Assembly: GCA_000237975.1 (NCBI GenBank)
Contig: CP003179.1
Coordinates: 372,001-436,000, forward strand
DNA length: 64,000 bases
Direction: 5' to 3'
DNA from: Sulfobacillus acidophilus DSM 10332
Lineage (GTDB): Bacteria > Bacillota > Sulfobacillia > Sulfobacillales > Sulfobacillaceae
A model generated the notes under the pieces. The model was not told the DNA's origin and did not search any database. It was given only the letters and a program-made list of their open reading frames with translations. Below, one piece after another: positions 1-10,400 of the stretch (position 1 is the first letter of the stretch; each line of letters begins with the position of its first letter). The translations under genes were made by a program, and so were the position numbers.

Positions 1-2
1 AG

Positions 3-323
3 TCGTTTGTGGGGACCGGGCGCATGCCGGGGTATTATAATTACGGACCGGCGGAAGACGCCGGCAGCAATACGTTCTACGTCAACTTTGAAGTGCCGGT
101 CAATTTTCAGGGGATTGCCCGGCAATTGGGTTATCCGCCTCAACCGGTCGCTTCGACCAGTGTTCCTACCGAAGACTATATTACCTTGAATCCGTTACCC
201 AATCAGGCGGGGGATCGTCTGTATTATGATCCGAACACGCGGATGGCCCCTTTTTCGTTTAAGCTACTCCCCAATGGGGCGGTCATTGATGAATCCTGGG
301 ATGCGGTCAGTGTGAATAGCTGA
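3..323 (+). CDS. C-terminal part of an unrecognised protein (5' end outside window)
   Basis: An open frame enters from the left edge and ends at a TGA codon at 321-323, giving at least 107 residues. The piece is rich in Gly, Pro, Tyr and Asn and has no predicted membrane segment or motif that I recognise. Its composition would suit an extracytoplasmic protein, but the N-terminus, where a signal peptide would be, is missing. The next gene begins 64 bases downstream with its own ribosome site, so co-transcription cannot be judged. Function unknown. Confidence 0.55.
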   Translation, partial: SFVGTGRMPGYYNYGPAEDAGSNTFYVNFEVPVNFQGIARQLGYPPQPVASTSVPTEDYITLNPLPNQAGDRLYYDPNTRMAPFSFKLLPNGAVIDESWDAVSVNS

Positions 324-387
324 TTGACGGCTTTCTTTTTCTTCCACTCCCTGGTTAAATGAAAATAACCACGGAAGGGGGAGAACC

Positions 388-1575
388 ATGACGCATCCCA
401 CCAACTTGACCGGATTTAATACGCGAGCCATTCACGTGGGGCAGTCCCCCGACCCGACCACCGGAGCGACCATCCCTCCGATATATGTGTCCAGCACCTA
501 TACCCAAGACGGATTGGGGCAACATCGCGGCTACGAATATGGGCGAGGGGATAATCCGACGCGTGAGGCGTTGGAAGCGGCACTGGCGTCTTTGGAAGAC
601 GGTGACTTTGCCGTTACGTTTGCCTCCGGGATGGCGGCCGGCGACAGTATTTTGCGGATGTTGAAGCCGGGCGACGAAGTCGTGGCCGGTCTGGATCTCT
701 ATGGCGGCGTCTACCGATTACTGGAGACCGTCTACCGTCCGCACCATCACACGCAGGTACGGTATATCGATTTGACGCGGATCGACGCGGTACCGGCCAG
801 CTTAAGCGAAAAAACCCGGATTTTATGGGTGGAGACCCCGTCCAATCCTCTTTTACAGGTGGCCGATATCCAGGCGTTAGCGACCGTCGCTCATGAGTCG
901 GGTGCGCTTCTGGTGGTGGATAACACGTTTGCTTCGCCCTACTTACAAAATCCGCTCCATTGGGGAGCGGATTTGGTTGTGCATTCGATGACCAAATATA
1001 TTGCGGGCCATTCCGATGCCATCGGCGGGGCGGTATTGGGACGGGATCCCTCCCTGGGCGAGCATTTGCGCTTTATCCGGAATGCGGCCGGAGCGACGTT
1101 GGGTCCGTTTGAAGCGTGGCTCATCCTGCGGGGACTCAAAACCTTAGGGGTGCGAATGGATCGGCATGTTGCCAATGCCGAACGTGTGGCCGACTTTTTG
1201 GCCCACCATCCGGCGGTCGCACGAGTCTATTACCCGGGACACTGGACGGAAGAGGCCGGTCGGATCGTGGCGCGCCAAATGCGTGCACCGGGTGGAATGG
1301 TGAGTTTTGAGGTCCACTCGGCTTTGGCACCGGATTTGGCCGCGATGGGGCGGCTTTTTACCCGGTTTCGGGTCTTCTCCTTGGCCGAAAGTCTGGGCGG
1401 GGTGGAATCGTTGGTGGGGCATCCGGCGACGATGACGCATGCGGCGTTGCCGGCTTTTGTGCGCTCCGAACGGGGGATTCGAGACCAGCTGATTCGCCTA
1501 TCGGTGGGGATTGAAGATTACGCCGATCTCGAGGCCGATCTCCGGTTGGCCCTCGATGCGCTGTTGGAGGCCTGA
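388..1575 (+). CDS. Cys/Met-metabolism PLP enzyme (cystathionine gamma-synthase / gamma-lyase family)
   Basis: A 395-residue fold-type I PLP enzyme of the Cys/Met metabolism family, at the family's usual length. The N-terminal part has the TRAIHVGQ and YEYGRGDNPTR signatures, and the PLP lysine is K203 in the HSMTKYIAGHSD motif. These enzymes act on cystathionine, O-acyl-homoserine, homocysteine or methionine in the cytosol. Motifs alone do not separate gamma-synthase, gamma-lyase and O-acetylhomoserine sulfhydrylase. The ATG follows a GGGGGAG ribosome site. The J-domain gene starts one base after the stop, so the two are probably co-transcribed. No SAM riboswitch or T-box is visible in the short leader. 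Confidence 0.9.
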   Translation: MTHPTNLTGFNTRAIHVGQSPDPTTGATIPPIYVSSTYTQDGLGQHRGYEYGRGDNPTREALEAALASLEDGDFAVTFASGMAAGDSILRMLKPGDEVVAGLDLYGGVYRLLETVYRPHHHTQVRYIDLTRIDAVPASLSEKTRILWVETPSNPLLQVADIQALATVAHESGALLVVDNTFASPYLQNPLHWGADLVVHSMTKYIAGHSDAIGGAVLGRDPSLGEHLRFIRNAAGATLGPFEAWLILRGLKTLGVRMDRHVANAERVADFLAHHPAVARVYYPGHWTEEAGRIVARQMRAPGGMVSFEVHSALAPDLAAMGRLFTRFRVFSLAESLGGVESLVGHPATMTHAALPAFVRSERGIRDQLIRLSVGIEDYADLEADLRLALDALLEA

Positions 1576-1576
1576 C

Positions 1577-1975
1577 ATGGCCACTCTACGCGATCCCTGG
1601 ACGATTCTCGGATTGGCTCCCGGTACCCCTTGGGATGCGGTACGTACGCGCTATGTGCAACTGATCCGTCAGCACCACCCGGATCGCTATGCCGATAATC
1701 CGGACGAGCAGCGGCGGCAAGAAGAGCTCACCAAAGACATTATCTGGGCCTATCACGAACTGGAGAAGCGACAGCTGAAATTCTCGGCCAGGCCGAGGCC
1801 GGCGGCCCGCCCGTCACCGCCGGCATGGACGCCGACGCGGATGACTTGTGCCCGTCATGGGCGTTGGGCGGTGATTTTTTGTACGGTGTGCGGGGAGCCG
1901 TTATGTACTCGATGTGACAGTGCGTTGACGGGATTTTGCCCCCGGCATCGATCCCAAAGACGAGGGGTTCATTAA
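1577..1975 (+). CDS. J-domain protein with C-terminal cysteine cluster
   Basis: About 132 residues. Residues 5-60 form a DnaJ-like J domain with the diagnostic HPD tripeptide (in QHHPDRYADNP), which in J proteins stimulates the ATPase of an Hsp70. The C-terminal third carries a CxxC...CxxC-type arrangement (CARHG, CTVCGEPLCTRCD, CPRH) that could bind zinc, resembling a B-box-like finger. There is no Gly/Phe region or canonical DnaJ substrate domain, so this is a small specialised J protein, not DnaJ itself. The ATG lies one base after the PLP-enzyme stop, suggesting translational coupling. The specific client is unknown. Confidence 0.75.
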   Translation: MATLRDPWTILGLAPGTPWDAVRTRYVQLIRQHHPDRYADNPDEQRRQEELTKDIIWAYHELEKRQLKFSARPRPAARPSPPAWTPTRMTCARHGRWAVIFCTVCGEPLCTRCDSALTGFCPRHRSQRRGVH

Positions 1976-2040
1976 GGCCGGGATGGCCGAAGGGGAAAAG
2001 GCAGAAAGACAGACAGGCAGAAAGGAAGGATTTCTCGACG

Positions 2041-3477
2041 ATGGCCAGTGTACGGGGTTCCTATATTAACGGACAAGAAGTGACGGCGGATCAGACATAT
2101 CCCGTGACCCATAAGTACACGGGGGCCGTCTTGGCGGACGTCACCGAAGCGACGCCCGCGTTGATGGACGAAGCGGTTCGGGGAGCGGAGGACGCCTTTC
2201 GTCATCCGTTGTCGGTGCCGCAGCGGGTAACGATTTTAGAGCGTGCGGCCGAAATTCTCGGTCGTGATCAGGAGCGCATCGCCCGCCTAATTGCCCAAGA
2301 GGCGGGCAAGCCCATTAAAGATGCGCGGGTGGAGGTTCAACGGGGGCAGCAAACTTTACGGTATTCGGCCGTCGCGGCGCGCACATTGAGAGGTCTGGAA
2401 ATTCCGGTCCGGGGGAACCCGGGTTCGGAGAATCGCCTGGCGTTCACCGTCCGCAAGCCTTACGGGGTGGTGCTGGCGATTACGCCCTTTAATTTTCCTT
2501 TGAATTTAGTCTTGCATAAAGTCGGACCGGCTCTGGCCGCCGGGAACACGGTGGTGTTAAAGCCGGCGCCCGCCACCCCGTTAACGGCCTTGGCTTTAGC
2601 GGGGGTCCTCGCGGAAGCGGGTTTGCCGCCCGGATATTTGCAAGTGGTAACGGGGGCGAGCCCGGAGGTGGGGGCCCGTTTGGTCGCCGATCCCCGGGTT
2701 CGATTGATTACCTTCACCGGGTCGGCGGCGGTGGGACAGACCATCCGGGCCCAGGCCGGCTTGCGGCCGGTATTATTGGAGTTAGGCAATAACTCGGCCA
2801 ATATTGTCCATGAGGATGCCGATTTGGACCGTGCGGCCAAGACCTTGGCGATCCGAGCGTTCGGATTTGCGGGCCAAGTCTGCATTTCGGTACAGCGGAT
2901 TTATGTGCATCGTGCCGTCTATCAACCGTTTTTGGATCGGTTAACCGAAGCCGTGTCGCAATTGGTTGTCGGGGATCCTGAAGATGAGGCCACGGATGTC
3001 GGACCGATGATTACGGAGGCGGCGGCCGAACGGGCTTTCGATTGGTACCAGGAATCGCTTCGGCAAGGCGCTCGCGCGGTCATACCGGGCATGCGAGAGG
3101 GATCGTTGGTGCACCCGGGGCTATTAGTCGACGTGGCGCCGTCAATGCGGGTGATGGCGGAAGAGGTCTTTGCCCCCATTGCCGGGGTTGTGCCCTACGA
3201 CGAATTTAAACAGGCGTTGGCTTGGGCCAATGAGAGTCGGTATGGTCTCCAGGCCGGAGTGTTTACCCACAATCTCGAGCTGGCCTGGCAAGCGGTGCAA
3301 ACCTTAGAGGTGGGTGGGGTGATTCTGAACGACTCCTCCTCTTATCGCGCCGATAACATGCCCTATGGCGGAGTCAAAGATTCGGGCATTGGTCGGGAAG
3401 GGCCGGAATTTGCGATTGAGGAAATGACCTATCCGACGGTGGCGGTGTTTAATTTGCCCGCCGGTCCCGCGCGATGA
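2041..3477 (+). CDS. NAD(P)-dependent aldehyde dehydrogenase
   Basis: A 478-residue member of the aldehyde dehydrogenase superfamily. It should oxidise an aldehyde to the acid (or acyl derivative) in the cytosol. The cofactor-binding segment (ITPFNFPLN, then VLKPAPATPLTAL, then FTGSAAVG) is followed by the general-base Glu247 (LELGNNSANIV) and the nucleophile Cys281 (GFAGQVCISVQRIYVH). The PYGGVKDSGIGREG signature near the C-terminus is also present. The start at ATG 2041 gives the normal family N-terminus. The closest subfamilies are lactaldehyde, succinate-semialdehyde or GAPN-like enzymes; substrate cannot be assigned. Its stop overlaps the next gene's start (ATGA). Confidence 0.9.
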   Translation: MASVRGSYINGQEVTADQTYPVTHKYTGAVLADVTEATPALMDEAVRGAEDAFRHPLSVPQRVTILERAAEILGRDQERIARLIAQEAGKPIKDARVEVQRGQQTLRYSAVAARTLRGLEIPVRGNPGSENRLAFTVRKPYGVVLAITPFNFPLNLVLHKVGPALAAGNTVVLKPAPATPLTALALAGVLAEAGLPPGYLQVVTGASPEVGARLVADPRVRLITFTGSAAVGQTIRAQAGLRPVLLELGNNSANIVHEDADLDRAAKTLAIRAFGFAGQVCISVQRIYVHRAVYQPFLDRLTEAVSQLVVGDPEDEATDVGPMITEAAAERAFDWYQESLRQGARAVIPGMREGSLVHPGLLVDVAPSMRVMAEEVFAPIAGVVPYDEFKQALAWANESRYGLQAGVFTHNLELAWQAVQTLEVGGVILNDSSSYRADNMPYGGVKDSGIGREGPEFAIEEMTYPTVAVFNLPAGPAR

Positions 3478-4271
3478 GCTTTTGGTTGGTCTTCGACATC
3501 GAAACCGTGCCGGATGCCGTCGCCGGGAGGCGTTGGTTGGGACTCGCTGCGGAGGTAGATGATCGCCAGGTACGCCGTCGCATGATCGAGCGTCGCCGGG
3601 AGGAAACCGGCCAGGCGTCCGATTTTCTGAAACCCGGCTTTCATCAAGTGGTGGCGATTGCGGCAGCGCTCGTCGACCAGTACGGCGTATTACGGAAAAT
3701 TAACGCCTTGGGTCGGGTTGGCGATAGCGAGGAGCAATTGATTCGCGACTTTTTTCAGGTCATTCATGATCTGCATCCGCGGCTGGTGGGCTGGAATACG
3801 TCAGGGTTTGATTTGCCGACGTTAATCTATCGGGCGATTCGCCACCAGATTCCCGCGGCGGGCTTTTATCAAGTGGGTGAGCCATATCACGGATATCGCA
3901 AGCGATATGATGAAGAATCTCATCTCGACCTCATGGATTTATTAAGCGGGTATGGAGCGTCCAGTCGGCTGACATTGGACGAAATGGCGGCGGTGTTGGG
4001 CGTTCCCGGCAAATTGGAGATCGACGGTGGTCAAGTCCTAGAGTTATACGAGGCGGGGGCCATCGACGCGATTCGCCACTATTGCCTTCACGATGTGCTG
4101 ACGACGACGCTCGTATTTGGAGCTTATGCGTTTCACCGAGGATGGTGGAAGCCGGAACAATATCGGGAGTTTCAGCAGAGTGTCCGTCGCTTTTTACGCG
4201 AAACGGACGAAGACCATTGGCGGCCGTTTCGGGAGGCTTGGGCTTTAGCCGCGGGGGAGGCCTGGGGGTGA
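3474..4271 (+). CDS. Predicted 3'-5' exonuclease (PolB-like, DnaQ fold)
   Basis: A 265-residue protein that opens with an exonuclease I motif, FDIETVPD, near residue 8. It has the exonuclease II-type VGWNTSGFDLPTL around residue 106 and a late Y-x3-D motif (HYCLHDVLTT). This matches the family described as related to the exonuclease domain of B-family polymerases. Such enzymes remove nucleotides from 3' ends of DNA or RNA. The ATG overlaps the aldehyde dehydrogenase stop by four bases and its own TGA overlaps the GTG of recQ, so it belongs to one transcript and probably works with the helicase in repair. Substrate unknown. Confidence 0.8.
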   Translation: MSFWLVFDIETVPDAVAGRRWLGLAAEVDDRQVRRRMIERRREETGQASDFLKPGFHQVVAIAAALVDQYGVLRKINALGRVGDSEEQLIRDFFQVIHDLHPRLVGWNTSGFDLPTLIYRAIRHQIPAAGFYQVGEPYHGYRKRYDEESHLDLMDLLSGYGASSRLTLDEMAAVLGVPGKLEIDGGQVLELYEAGAIDAIRHYCLHDVLTTTLVFGAYAFHRGWWKPEQYREFQQSVRRFLRETDEDHWRPFREAWALAAGEAWG

Positions 4272-6355
4272 GCCTGACCACGTTTGATGCTCGCCAATGG
4301 GCGCGTATCAACGGGGTTTTAACCCGTGTGTTTGGTTTAACGGCCTTACGGCCGGGGCAAGCCGACGTCATTGCGCGGGTCCTTCAAGGCCGTTCGGTGT
4401 TGGCGGTGATGCCGACAGGGGCCGGCAAATCGCTGACTTACCAACTTCCCAGCCTTTTGATGGCGCGGCCGGTCTTGGTCATTTCGCCGTTGGTTGCGCT
4501 CATGCAGGAGCAGGTCGCCAGCCTCCGAACGTTGGGGATTCTGGCCGAGGCCCTGACCGGTCCGCTCTCGGAGGAGACGTGGTCGACTATGAGCGAAAAG
4601 TGGCGAACGGGTCAAACCCGCTTATGGTTTGTTGCTCCCGAACGGCTTTTTCAAGCCCGTGTATTTCGGTTGCTACGGGCGTATCCTCCGAGTTTTATGG
4701 CGGTCGATGAAGCGCATTGCATTTCGCAGTGGGGCTATGATTTTCGACCGGAATACCGGCAAATCGGGAAGTTTCGGCATCAAATCGGTAATCCGCCGGT
4801 ATTGGCGTTGACGGCCACCGCGCCCCCGGTGGTCCAGCGGGAAATCGAATGGCACTTACGGGATAAGGGGGAGCCTTTCGATATTTTGACCCAGCCGGTT
4901 GACCGGCCGAATATTGCCTTGGATGTGCAGGAAGTGGGTACGGGGGCGGAAAAACTTCACCGGGTGGAACGTCTTCTGGCGGAGGAACCGGGAGCCGCCA
5001 TTCTCTATGCGTCGACCCGGCGGGCCACCGAATGGTGGGCCGATCGGCTGAGCGAACGGCTGACCGTGCCGGTGGTCGCCTATCACGCGGGGCTGCCCCG
5101 GGAGACGCGGGCCGCAGCGGAACAGGCCTTTCGACGTCGTCAAGTCAATCGGGTGGTGGCCACCAGTGCCTTCGGCATGGGCATTGATCGGGGGGATATC
5201 CGCCTAATTGTCCATGTTGATTTGCCGGAATCTCTCGACGCCTATTACCAAGCCGTAGGGCGGGCGGGTCGAGATGGGGAGGCGGCCCGGGCAGTGCTGG
5301 TCTATCGGTCCGCGGATCTGGTCCATCGGCGGCATCTGGCCGACAGGGGATTGGTTGATCGGGCTTCGTTGGAGACTTTATTGCAAGCGATTCAAAAACG
5401 GTCGGTGGTGACCGTGCCGGAAGATCCGGAGGGTACGGTTCCCTTAATCTTAGCCATGTTAGAGGATCTCGGCTGGATCTTTTGGCGGCCCGTATCGGGT
5501 GGCTGGCGGGTCATCCGCCGTCAATGGCCGACCGAGGATGCGGTGTCCGTGGTATGGGGGCGGATCGACGCCTTGCGCGCTTGGCGACAAGAGCAGGCCC
5601 GGCACATGATTCACTACGTGCAAGAATCCAATTGCCGGCGGGACACCCTACTCGCCTATTACCGATCACCCCGTATACCGGACTCCCGGTTTAGCTGTTG
5701 TGATCGCTGTCGAGGGGGGGATCGTCAACGGTCGTTTGAAACGGTGCGCGAACGTCTGGCCGCCTGGCGCCAGGCGGTGGGCCGACAACAGGGCGTTTCG
5801 CCATACGTCGTGATGCCGGAATCCTTAATGAACCAGTTGGTCCTCCGGCAACCGCGGACGCCGGCGCAATTGGCCGAGATTCCCGGCATGGGTCCTAAGC
5901 GGCTTCGGCAGTGGGGCGACGAGGTTCTCCGTCTGATTCGGGAGAGTAGCCCATCGGCTTCTAACTTCTCTTTGACCGATGCCGACGACGGCGAAAGCCA
6001 GGCCTTTTGGCTATTTGCCACCGGGTTGCCGCCGAACGAGGTGGCCGAACGGATTCACCGACGTCCGAGCACGGTGCGTCAATATTACGTCCGGTGGATA
6101 GCCGGCCGCCCGCCGGCGGAATGGCGCTGGACGCTTATTCACTGGTTTTCTCATGAAGAATACCGGCAGCTGAAAGCGTCTTTTGAGCGGTGGGGCGCCG
6201 ACCGTTTGCGACCGGTTTACGATGAATGGCAAGGGCGCTTCGATTGGGGTCAAATCGAGGTGGCCCGTGCCGTCTGGCAATATGAAACGACCCACGGCGA
6301 ATCGGTCTTCAGGGAGCCCGTCCCACCAACGAGACCAACCAGACCCCGACGCTAA
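4268..6355 (+). CDS. recQ: RecQ-family ATP-dependent DNA helicase
   Basis: A 695-residue superfamily 2 helicase that unwinds DNA in recombination and repair. It has motif 0 (LTALRPGQ), Walker A PTGAGKS, the RecQ-type DEAHC box, and motif VI-type YYQAVGRAGRDG. A zinc-binding cysteine set (CRRDTLLAYY...CCDRC) marks the RQC region. An HRDC domain follows (about residues 510-565), and the C-terminus has an HTH_40-like segment seen in Firmicute RecQ proteins. The GTG at 4268 was chosen because it overlaps the upstream stop (GTGA) and starts just before the helicase core. The last 47 bases overlap the convergent terpene-synthase gene. Confidence 0.9.
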   Translation: MSLTTFDARQWARINGVLTRVFGLTALRPGQADVIARVLQGRSVLAVMPTGAGKSLTYQLPSLLMARPVLVISPLVALMQEQVASLRTLGILAEALTGPLSEETWSTMSEKWRTGQTRLWFVAPERLFQARVFRLLRAYPPSFMAVDEAHCISQWGYDFRPEYRQIGKFRHQIGNPPVLALTATAPPVVQREIEWHLRDKGEPFDILTQPVDRPNIALDVQEVGTGAEKLHRVERLLAEEPGAAILYASTRRATEWWADRLSERLTVPVVAYHAGLPRETRAAAEQAFRRRQVNRVVATSAFGMGIDRGDIRLIVHVDLPESLDAYYQAVGRAGRDGEAARAVLVYRSADLVHRRHLADRGLVDRASLETLLQAIQKRSVVTVPEDPEGTVPLILAMLEDLGWIFWRPVSGGWRVIRRQWPTEDAVSVVWGRIDALRAWRQEQARHMIHYVQESNCRRDTLLAYYRSPRIPDSRFSCCDRCRGGDRQRSFETVRERLAAWRQAVGRQQGVSPYVVMPESLMNQLVLRQPRTPAQLAEIPGMGPKRLRQWGDEVLRLIRESSPSASNFSLTDADDGESQAFWLFATGLPPNEVAERIHRRPSTVRQYYVRWIAGRPPAEWRWTLIHWFSHEEYRQLKASFERWGADRLRPVYDEWQGRFDWGQIEVARAVWQYETTHGESVFREPVPPTRPTRPRR

Positions 6356-7358
6356 GCGGACCCCCTTGGACCAAGAGCCGACAGGATGGACTGCGTAACC
6401 CTTGCCGGGCCTTTTGGTCGGCGAGGTAAAAGCCTAATAAGCCGCGGGCAATATAGTGGTGGAAGGCGGCGTCCTCGAGAAGGGTGCTCGCGGCCAAGGC
6501 TTCGTCAAATATCCATTGAATCCTTTTGAGGGCTTCTTTTTGAGATGGGTAATAGGTGACGAAGTTGAGGTCGCCTCCCTGGGCATCTTCTTGCTGGTCG
6601 ATCCAGTAATCGAGCAAAATATGTAGTGCGCCCATCCAGGGGAAATAGAGTCGAGCCAGGCGGTCAATCCGGTCCGGAGACGGGGATGGGCCGGCTTGGG
6701 CCTCACTCGCCAAGGCGAAAAGTCCGAGGGTAGACCCGGTAGCGGCGGCGAACTCCCACCACTCCAGGGACCACCGCGGATCGGCATGTCGGTCGGCCCA
6801 AGCGGTTAACAGGGGGACGCGGGATTCGACCGGCCCGTGTTTATAGACTTGTAAATCGATGTAGAGGTTGACCCAGGTCCGGATATAGGGGGCGACGGCG
6901 GACCAGCCCGGCCAGGTCGCGACTTCCGTTTGACAACGGGTGACTAAACGGGTTAAATATCCGCCGTCGTCGCCGTCCGGATGGGACCGGAAATAGGCCT
7001 CCGGAGATTTTCCCGGGGTGACGGCGTCCAAAAGGGCTTGATGCAATTGACGCAGGTTGTCGGGCGCCTGGGACGGGCCGCGGTCCGTAATCGTATCCAA
7101 ATAGTCGCAGGCCGTCTGGTAGGCGACGATGAAGGGTAACAACCGTTGTTCCGGATCGCGGGAGGGCGAGCTAAAAATTCCGCCGCCTTCACAATGAAAT
7201 TGCTTAGTCGTAAGGGACGATAACGCTTGGGTCCGAAGAGCCGAATGTTCGATAGCCGTCGCCTGGGTTTGCCATTCGGCCAGGTAGCGAGCCACGGTGG
7301 GTCTGACGGCGGTTAGATATTCGCGTACCCAACGCCAGGATGTTGTCCAAGGGGCCAT
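6309..7358 (-). CDS. ytpB: DUF2600 protein, tetraprenyl-beta-curcumene synthase-like (YtpB)
   Basis: A 349-residue protein of the YtpB family. In Bacillus subtilis YtpB cyclises linear C35 prenyl diphosphate to tetraprenyl-beta-curcumene, a C35 sesquarterpene precursor. Visible family hallmarks are KQFHCEGG (about residue 52), the Asp-rich ACDYLDTITDRG, the second acidic cluster LLDYWIDQQEDAQGGDLNF, and YLADQKAR near the C-terminus. These acidic motifs bind Mg2+ and diphosphate. The ATG has an AGGAGG ribosome site. It is convergent with recQ and follows the tricorn-protease gene on the same strand, with a strong hairpin between them, so it probably has its own promoter. The actual product is not shown. 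Confidence 0.85.
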   Translation of the reverse strand: MAPWTTSWRWVREYLTAVRPTVARYLAEWQTQATAIEHSALRTQALSSLTTKQFHCEGGGIFSSPSRDPEQRLLPFIVAYQTACDYLDTITDRGPSQAPDNLRQLHQALLDAVTPGKSPEAYFRSHPDGDDGGYLTRLVTRCQTEVATWPGWSAVAPYIRTWVNLYIDLQVYKHGPVESRVPLLTAWADRHADPRWSLEWWEFAAATGSTLGLFALASEAQAGPSPSPDRIDRLARLYFPWMGALHILLDYWIDQQEDAQGGDLNFVTYYPSQKEALKRIQWIFDEALAASTLLEDAAFHHYIARGLLGFYLADQKARQGLRSPSCRLLVQGGPLSVGVWLVSLVGRAP

Positions 7359-7405
7359 CTCGGTTCCTCCTCTCTCGGTACCTTACGGGGACACCCGTGA
7401 AAACA

Positions 7406-7429
7406 GAACCGGGTGGATCCACCCGGTTC
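7406..7429 (-). terminator. Perfect 24-bp palindrome after the tricorn gene
   Basis: A self-complementary hairpin (GAACCGGGTGGA and its inverse) begins 11 bases after the tricorn-protease stop on the minus strand and is followed by TGTTTT. It is probably that gene's intrinsic terminator, although the T-run is short. Confidence 0.65.
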
Positions 7430-7440
7430 GTCAGTTACTC

Positions 7441-10400
7441 TTACAGGGGCGGAACCGATCGGCTGGGAACCGGTTGAAAGTGCGGCATCACCGGTTCATA
7501 CCGTTGCAGTAGTTCTAACACGACGTCGATCGCCTGCTCTAACTGCGGATCGACCCCCGCCATCGCATCTTGCGGTCGATAAGGGACTTCAATGTCGGGA
7601 TCCGTCCCGTAATTTTCGACTCCCCAACCGACGTCTTTAAACCAAAAGGCTTCCTCCGGCTGGGTGGTGATGGAGCCGTCCACCAAACTATAGCGGACGT
7701 TAATTCCAATCACGCCGCCCCAAGTGCGCGTGCCGACGAGCGGTCCCAGTCCCATCAGCTTAAAGGCATGGGAGAAAATATCCCCGTCCGACCCGGCATG
7801 TTCGTTGGTCAGTGCGACCATGGCGCCCCGCGGTGCCTGATAGGGGTAGGGTTCAACATGTCCATAGCGGGTGCGGGTAAACGCGATACGTTTCCGATTC
7901 AACATTTCTAACAGAAGCGGGGAGACGATGCCGCCGCCGTTAAAGCGCACGTCGATAATGAGGCCCTCCCGATCATATTCGGCCAGGTAGCCACGATGAA
8001 ATTCGGCAAACCCCTGCGAACCCATATTGGGAATGTGAATATAGCCCACGCGACCGTGGGTCCTTTCGTGAACCCGTTGGCGGTTGGTTTCCACCCATTC
8101 CCGGTAGCGGGCGGGGGTTTCTTTGGCTAAGGGGCGTACCCGAACGGTGCGGGGCTCCGAGTGGTTCGGCTGCAGCACGGTGATTGCGACTTCGCGACGG
8201 GCTTGGTCGATCAGTCTTTTGCCCGGCGGGAGATCGGGACCCAACGGTTGTCCGTTAATCGCCAGGATCACGTCACCCGGCGATATATTGAGTCCAGGGG
8301 CCAACAAGGGTGAATGGTGATCGGGATTCCAGCTGTCGCCGTGCACCAGATGCCGAATACGGTACCCCTGGGTCTCGGCATCCCACTGAAGGTCGGCGCC
8401 TAAAAATCCCATCCGGTGGTTGGGTTCCGACCGATATTCACCGCCCATTTCGTAGGCATGGGAGGTGCCGAGTTCCCCTTGCATTTCCCAGAGAAGATCG
8501 GATAATTCCCCCCGTGTCGCGATCCGCGGAAGGAGCCGGGCATATCGATGATAGATCTGATCCCAGTCGACATCGGCCATGTTCGCGGTCCAAAATAACT
8601 CGCGCATTAATCGCCAGGCTTCGCGAAGCATTTGGGCCCATTCCGCCGGGGGATCGACCACCACGCGTACCCGATTGAGATCAACAATTCCGCTGGTCCG
8701 GCCAGGCTTGTCCTCTTTGGTCTCGACTTTATCGGTGGCTTTTACGACGCGTAACGTGCGGCCGGCCCGAATGGCCAGCACTTTACGGTTGCCGGACAAT
8801 TGAAAGCTGGTCATGCGCTCCATGACCACCTCGGCTTTGAGTTCTTTCAGGTCATAGCGATACAGGGTGGCCCGCGCCGCCGGGGCCCCGATAAACCAAT
8901 CGTCGTCTTCCTGGCCGTCCGGCTCGACGGTCGTCCAAAAGACGTGTTGCGGTCCCGCCTGAAGATCCAGAAAGAGGCCTTCGGCCACGGGAAATCGCAG
9001 GACTCGTTCGTCAATCCCGTCAAAGTCAATCGTGACCGAAATCGGCTCCGATCCGGTCGAGGCGGGCTCGTTGTCGGTCATCGGACGGGGTTCGGGCATA
9101 AACGGCGAGGTCAAATCGCGGGTCAGGGTGATGAGGCACGGGATTTCTCCCTTGGGGAAGCCGAGGTCAAATTTCATGTTATCCCAAACGGGGGCATACA
9201 TGCGCCGGGAGAGAAAATAGAGATAACGGCCGTTCGGGTCGAACACCGGGCGCCGATCGGACAAGACCGGCCGGGTGACTTGCCGGGAGGTGTCACCGGC
9301 CACCTCGTAGATGAAGATGGCGGTTCGGGCGTTGGCGGTCGGGTCTTCCGGACCCGACACGATCGGTGCCGCATAGGCCAGCCATTGACTGTCGGGTGAC
9401 CAATCGATTCCCTGGATGCGGCCGTGCCGGGAATGAAAGACCTGCCGGGCTTCGAGAGACGAACGGTTTATGACCCAGAGTTCTTGGCGTTCGTTGGCGA
9501 GGGCAATCCATGCGCCGTCGGGGGATCCGATCATTTCGGTCACGATCCCGTAATCGCCGGGGATGCGGGTGACGTCTTCCCCAAACGAATGGGGCCGACG
9601 CATTTCAATCCCGTCTTCGCCGCCCTCGTCGGACAGGACCAGCAGTTCGCCGTCCGCAAAATATTGACCGAGTCGATATCGCACGCCTTGCGGTTGACCG
9701 ACGGGACGCACCGGGCCTTCGAACGGCGGGAATTGGAAAAGCTTTCCGCGGGTAGTCAGAAGCACCTGTTCGCCGTCGGGCGTCAGGTTGTATTCCGTCC
9801 AATATTCGGCGGCCTCGACGTGTTTGAGTTCCCGTTGGGTTTTTTGTCCCGGATAGTCGACCGGAATTTCGGCACCGGTCTCGGTTTCGGGATCCCAGCG
9901 GTACAGGCGTCCACCTGCATGATAGACAATCGTTCGGCCATCGGTCGCGGGGTTTCGGACATAATACTCCGTATGGTGAGTATGGCGCTTGAGGTCGGTT
10001 CCGTCCGGCCGAATCGAATAAAGGTTTCCGACCCCTTCGTGGTCCGCCACGAAGTAAATCCGATTATGGATCCATAACGGGTTAACGACACTACCTTCTA
10101 AGGCGAACCGTTCAAAGGCACCGGTTCCGCTTTCGTCAATCCAGAGTACCCCGCGAGTACCTCCGCGGTACCGTTTCCAATGGGAGGCTTCGGTGGTGGG
10201 GCGGCCCAATACGATCCCCCCTTGGGGGCCCCAAGAAATGGCCACGGCCGGCCCAAACGGCAGAGGCTCGGGTTCGCCGCCGCCGACCGCGATCCGGAAT
10301 AATGTCCGCCAAGATAAGAAGGGCTGTCCCTGGTAGGTCGAAAATACGATATACCCGTCGGGATCCCAGCCGACCACCTGCACCCCGGCTCCGAGATAGG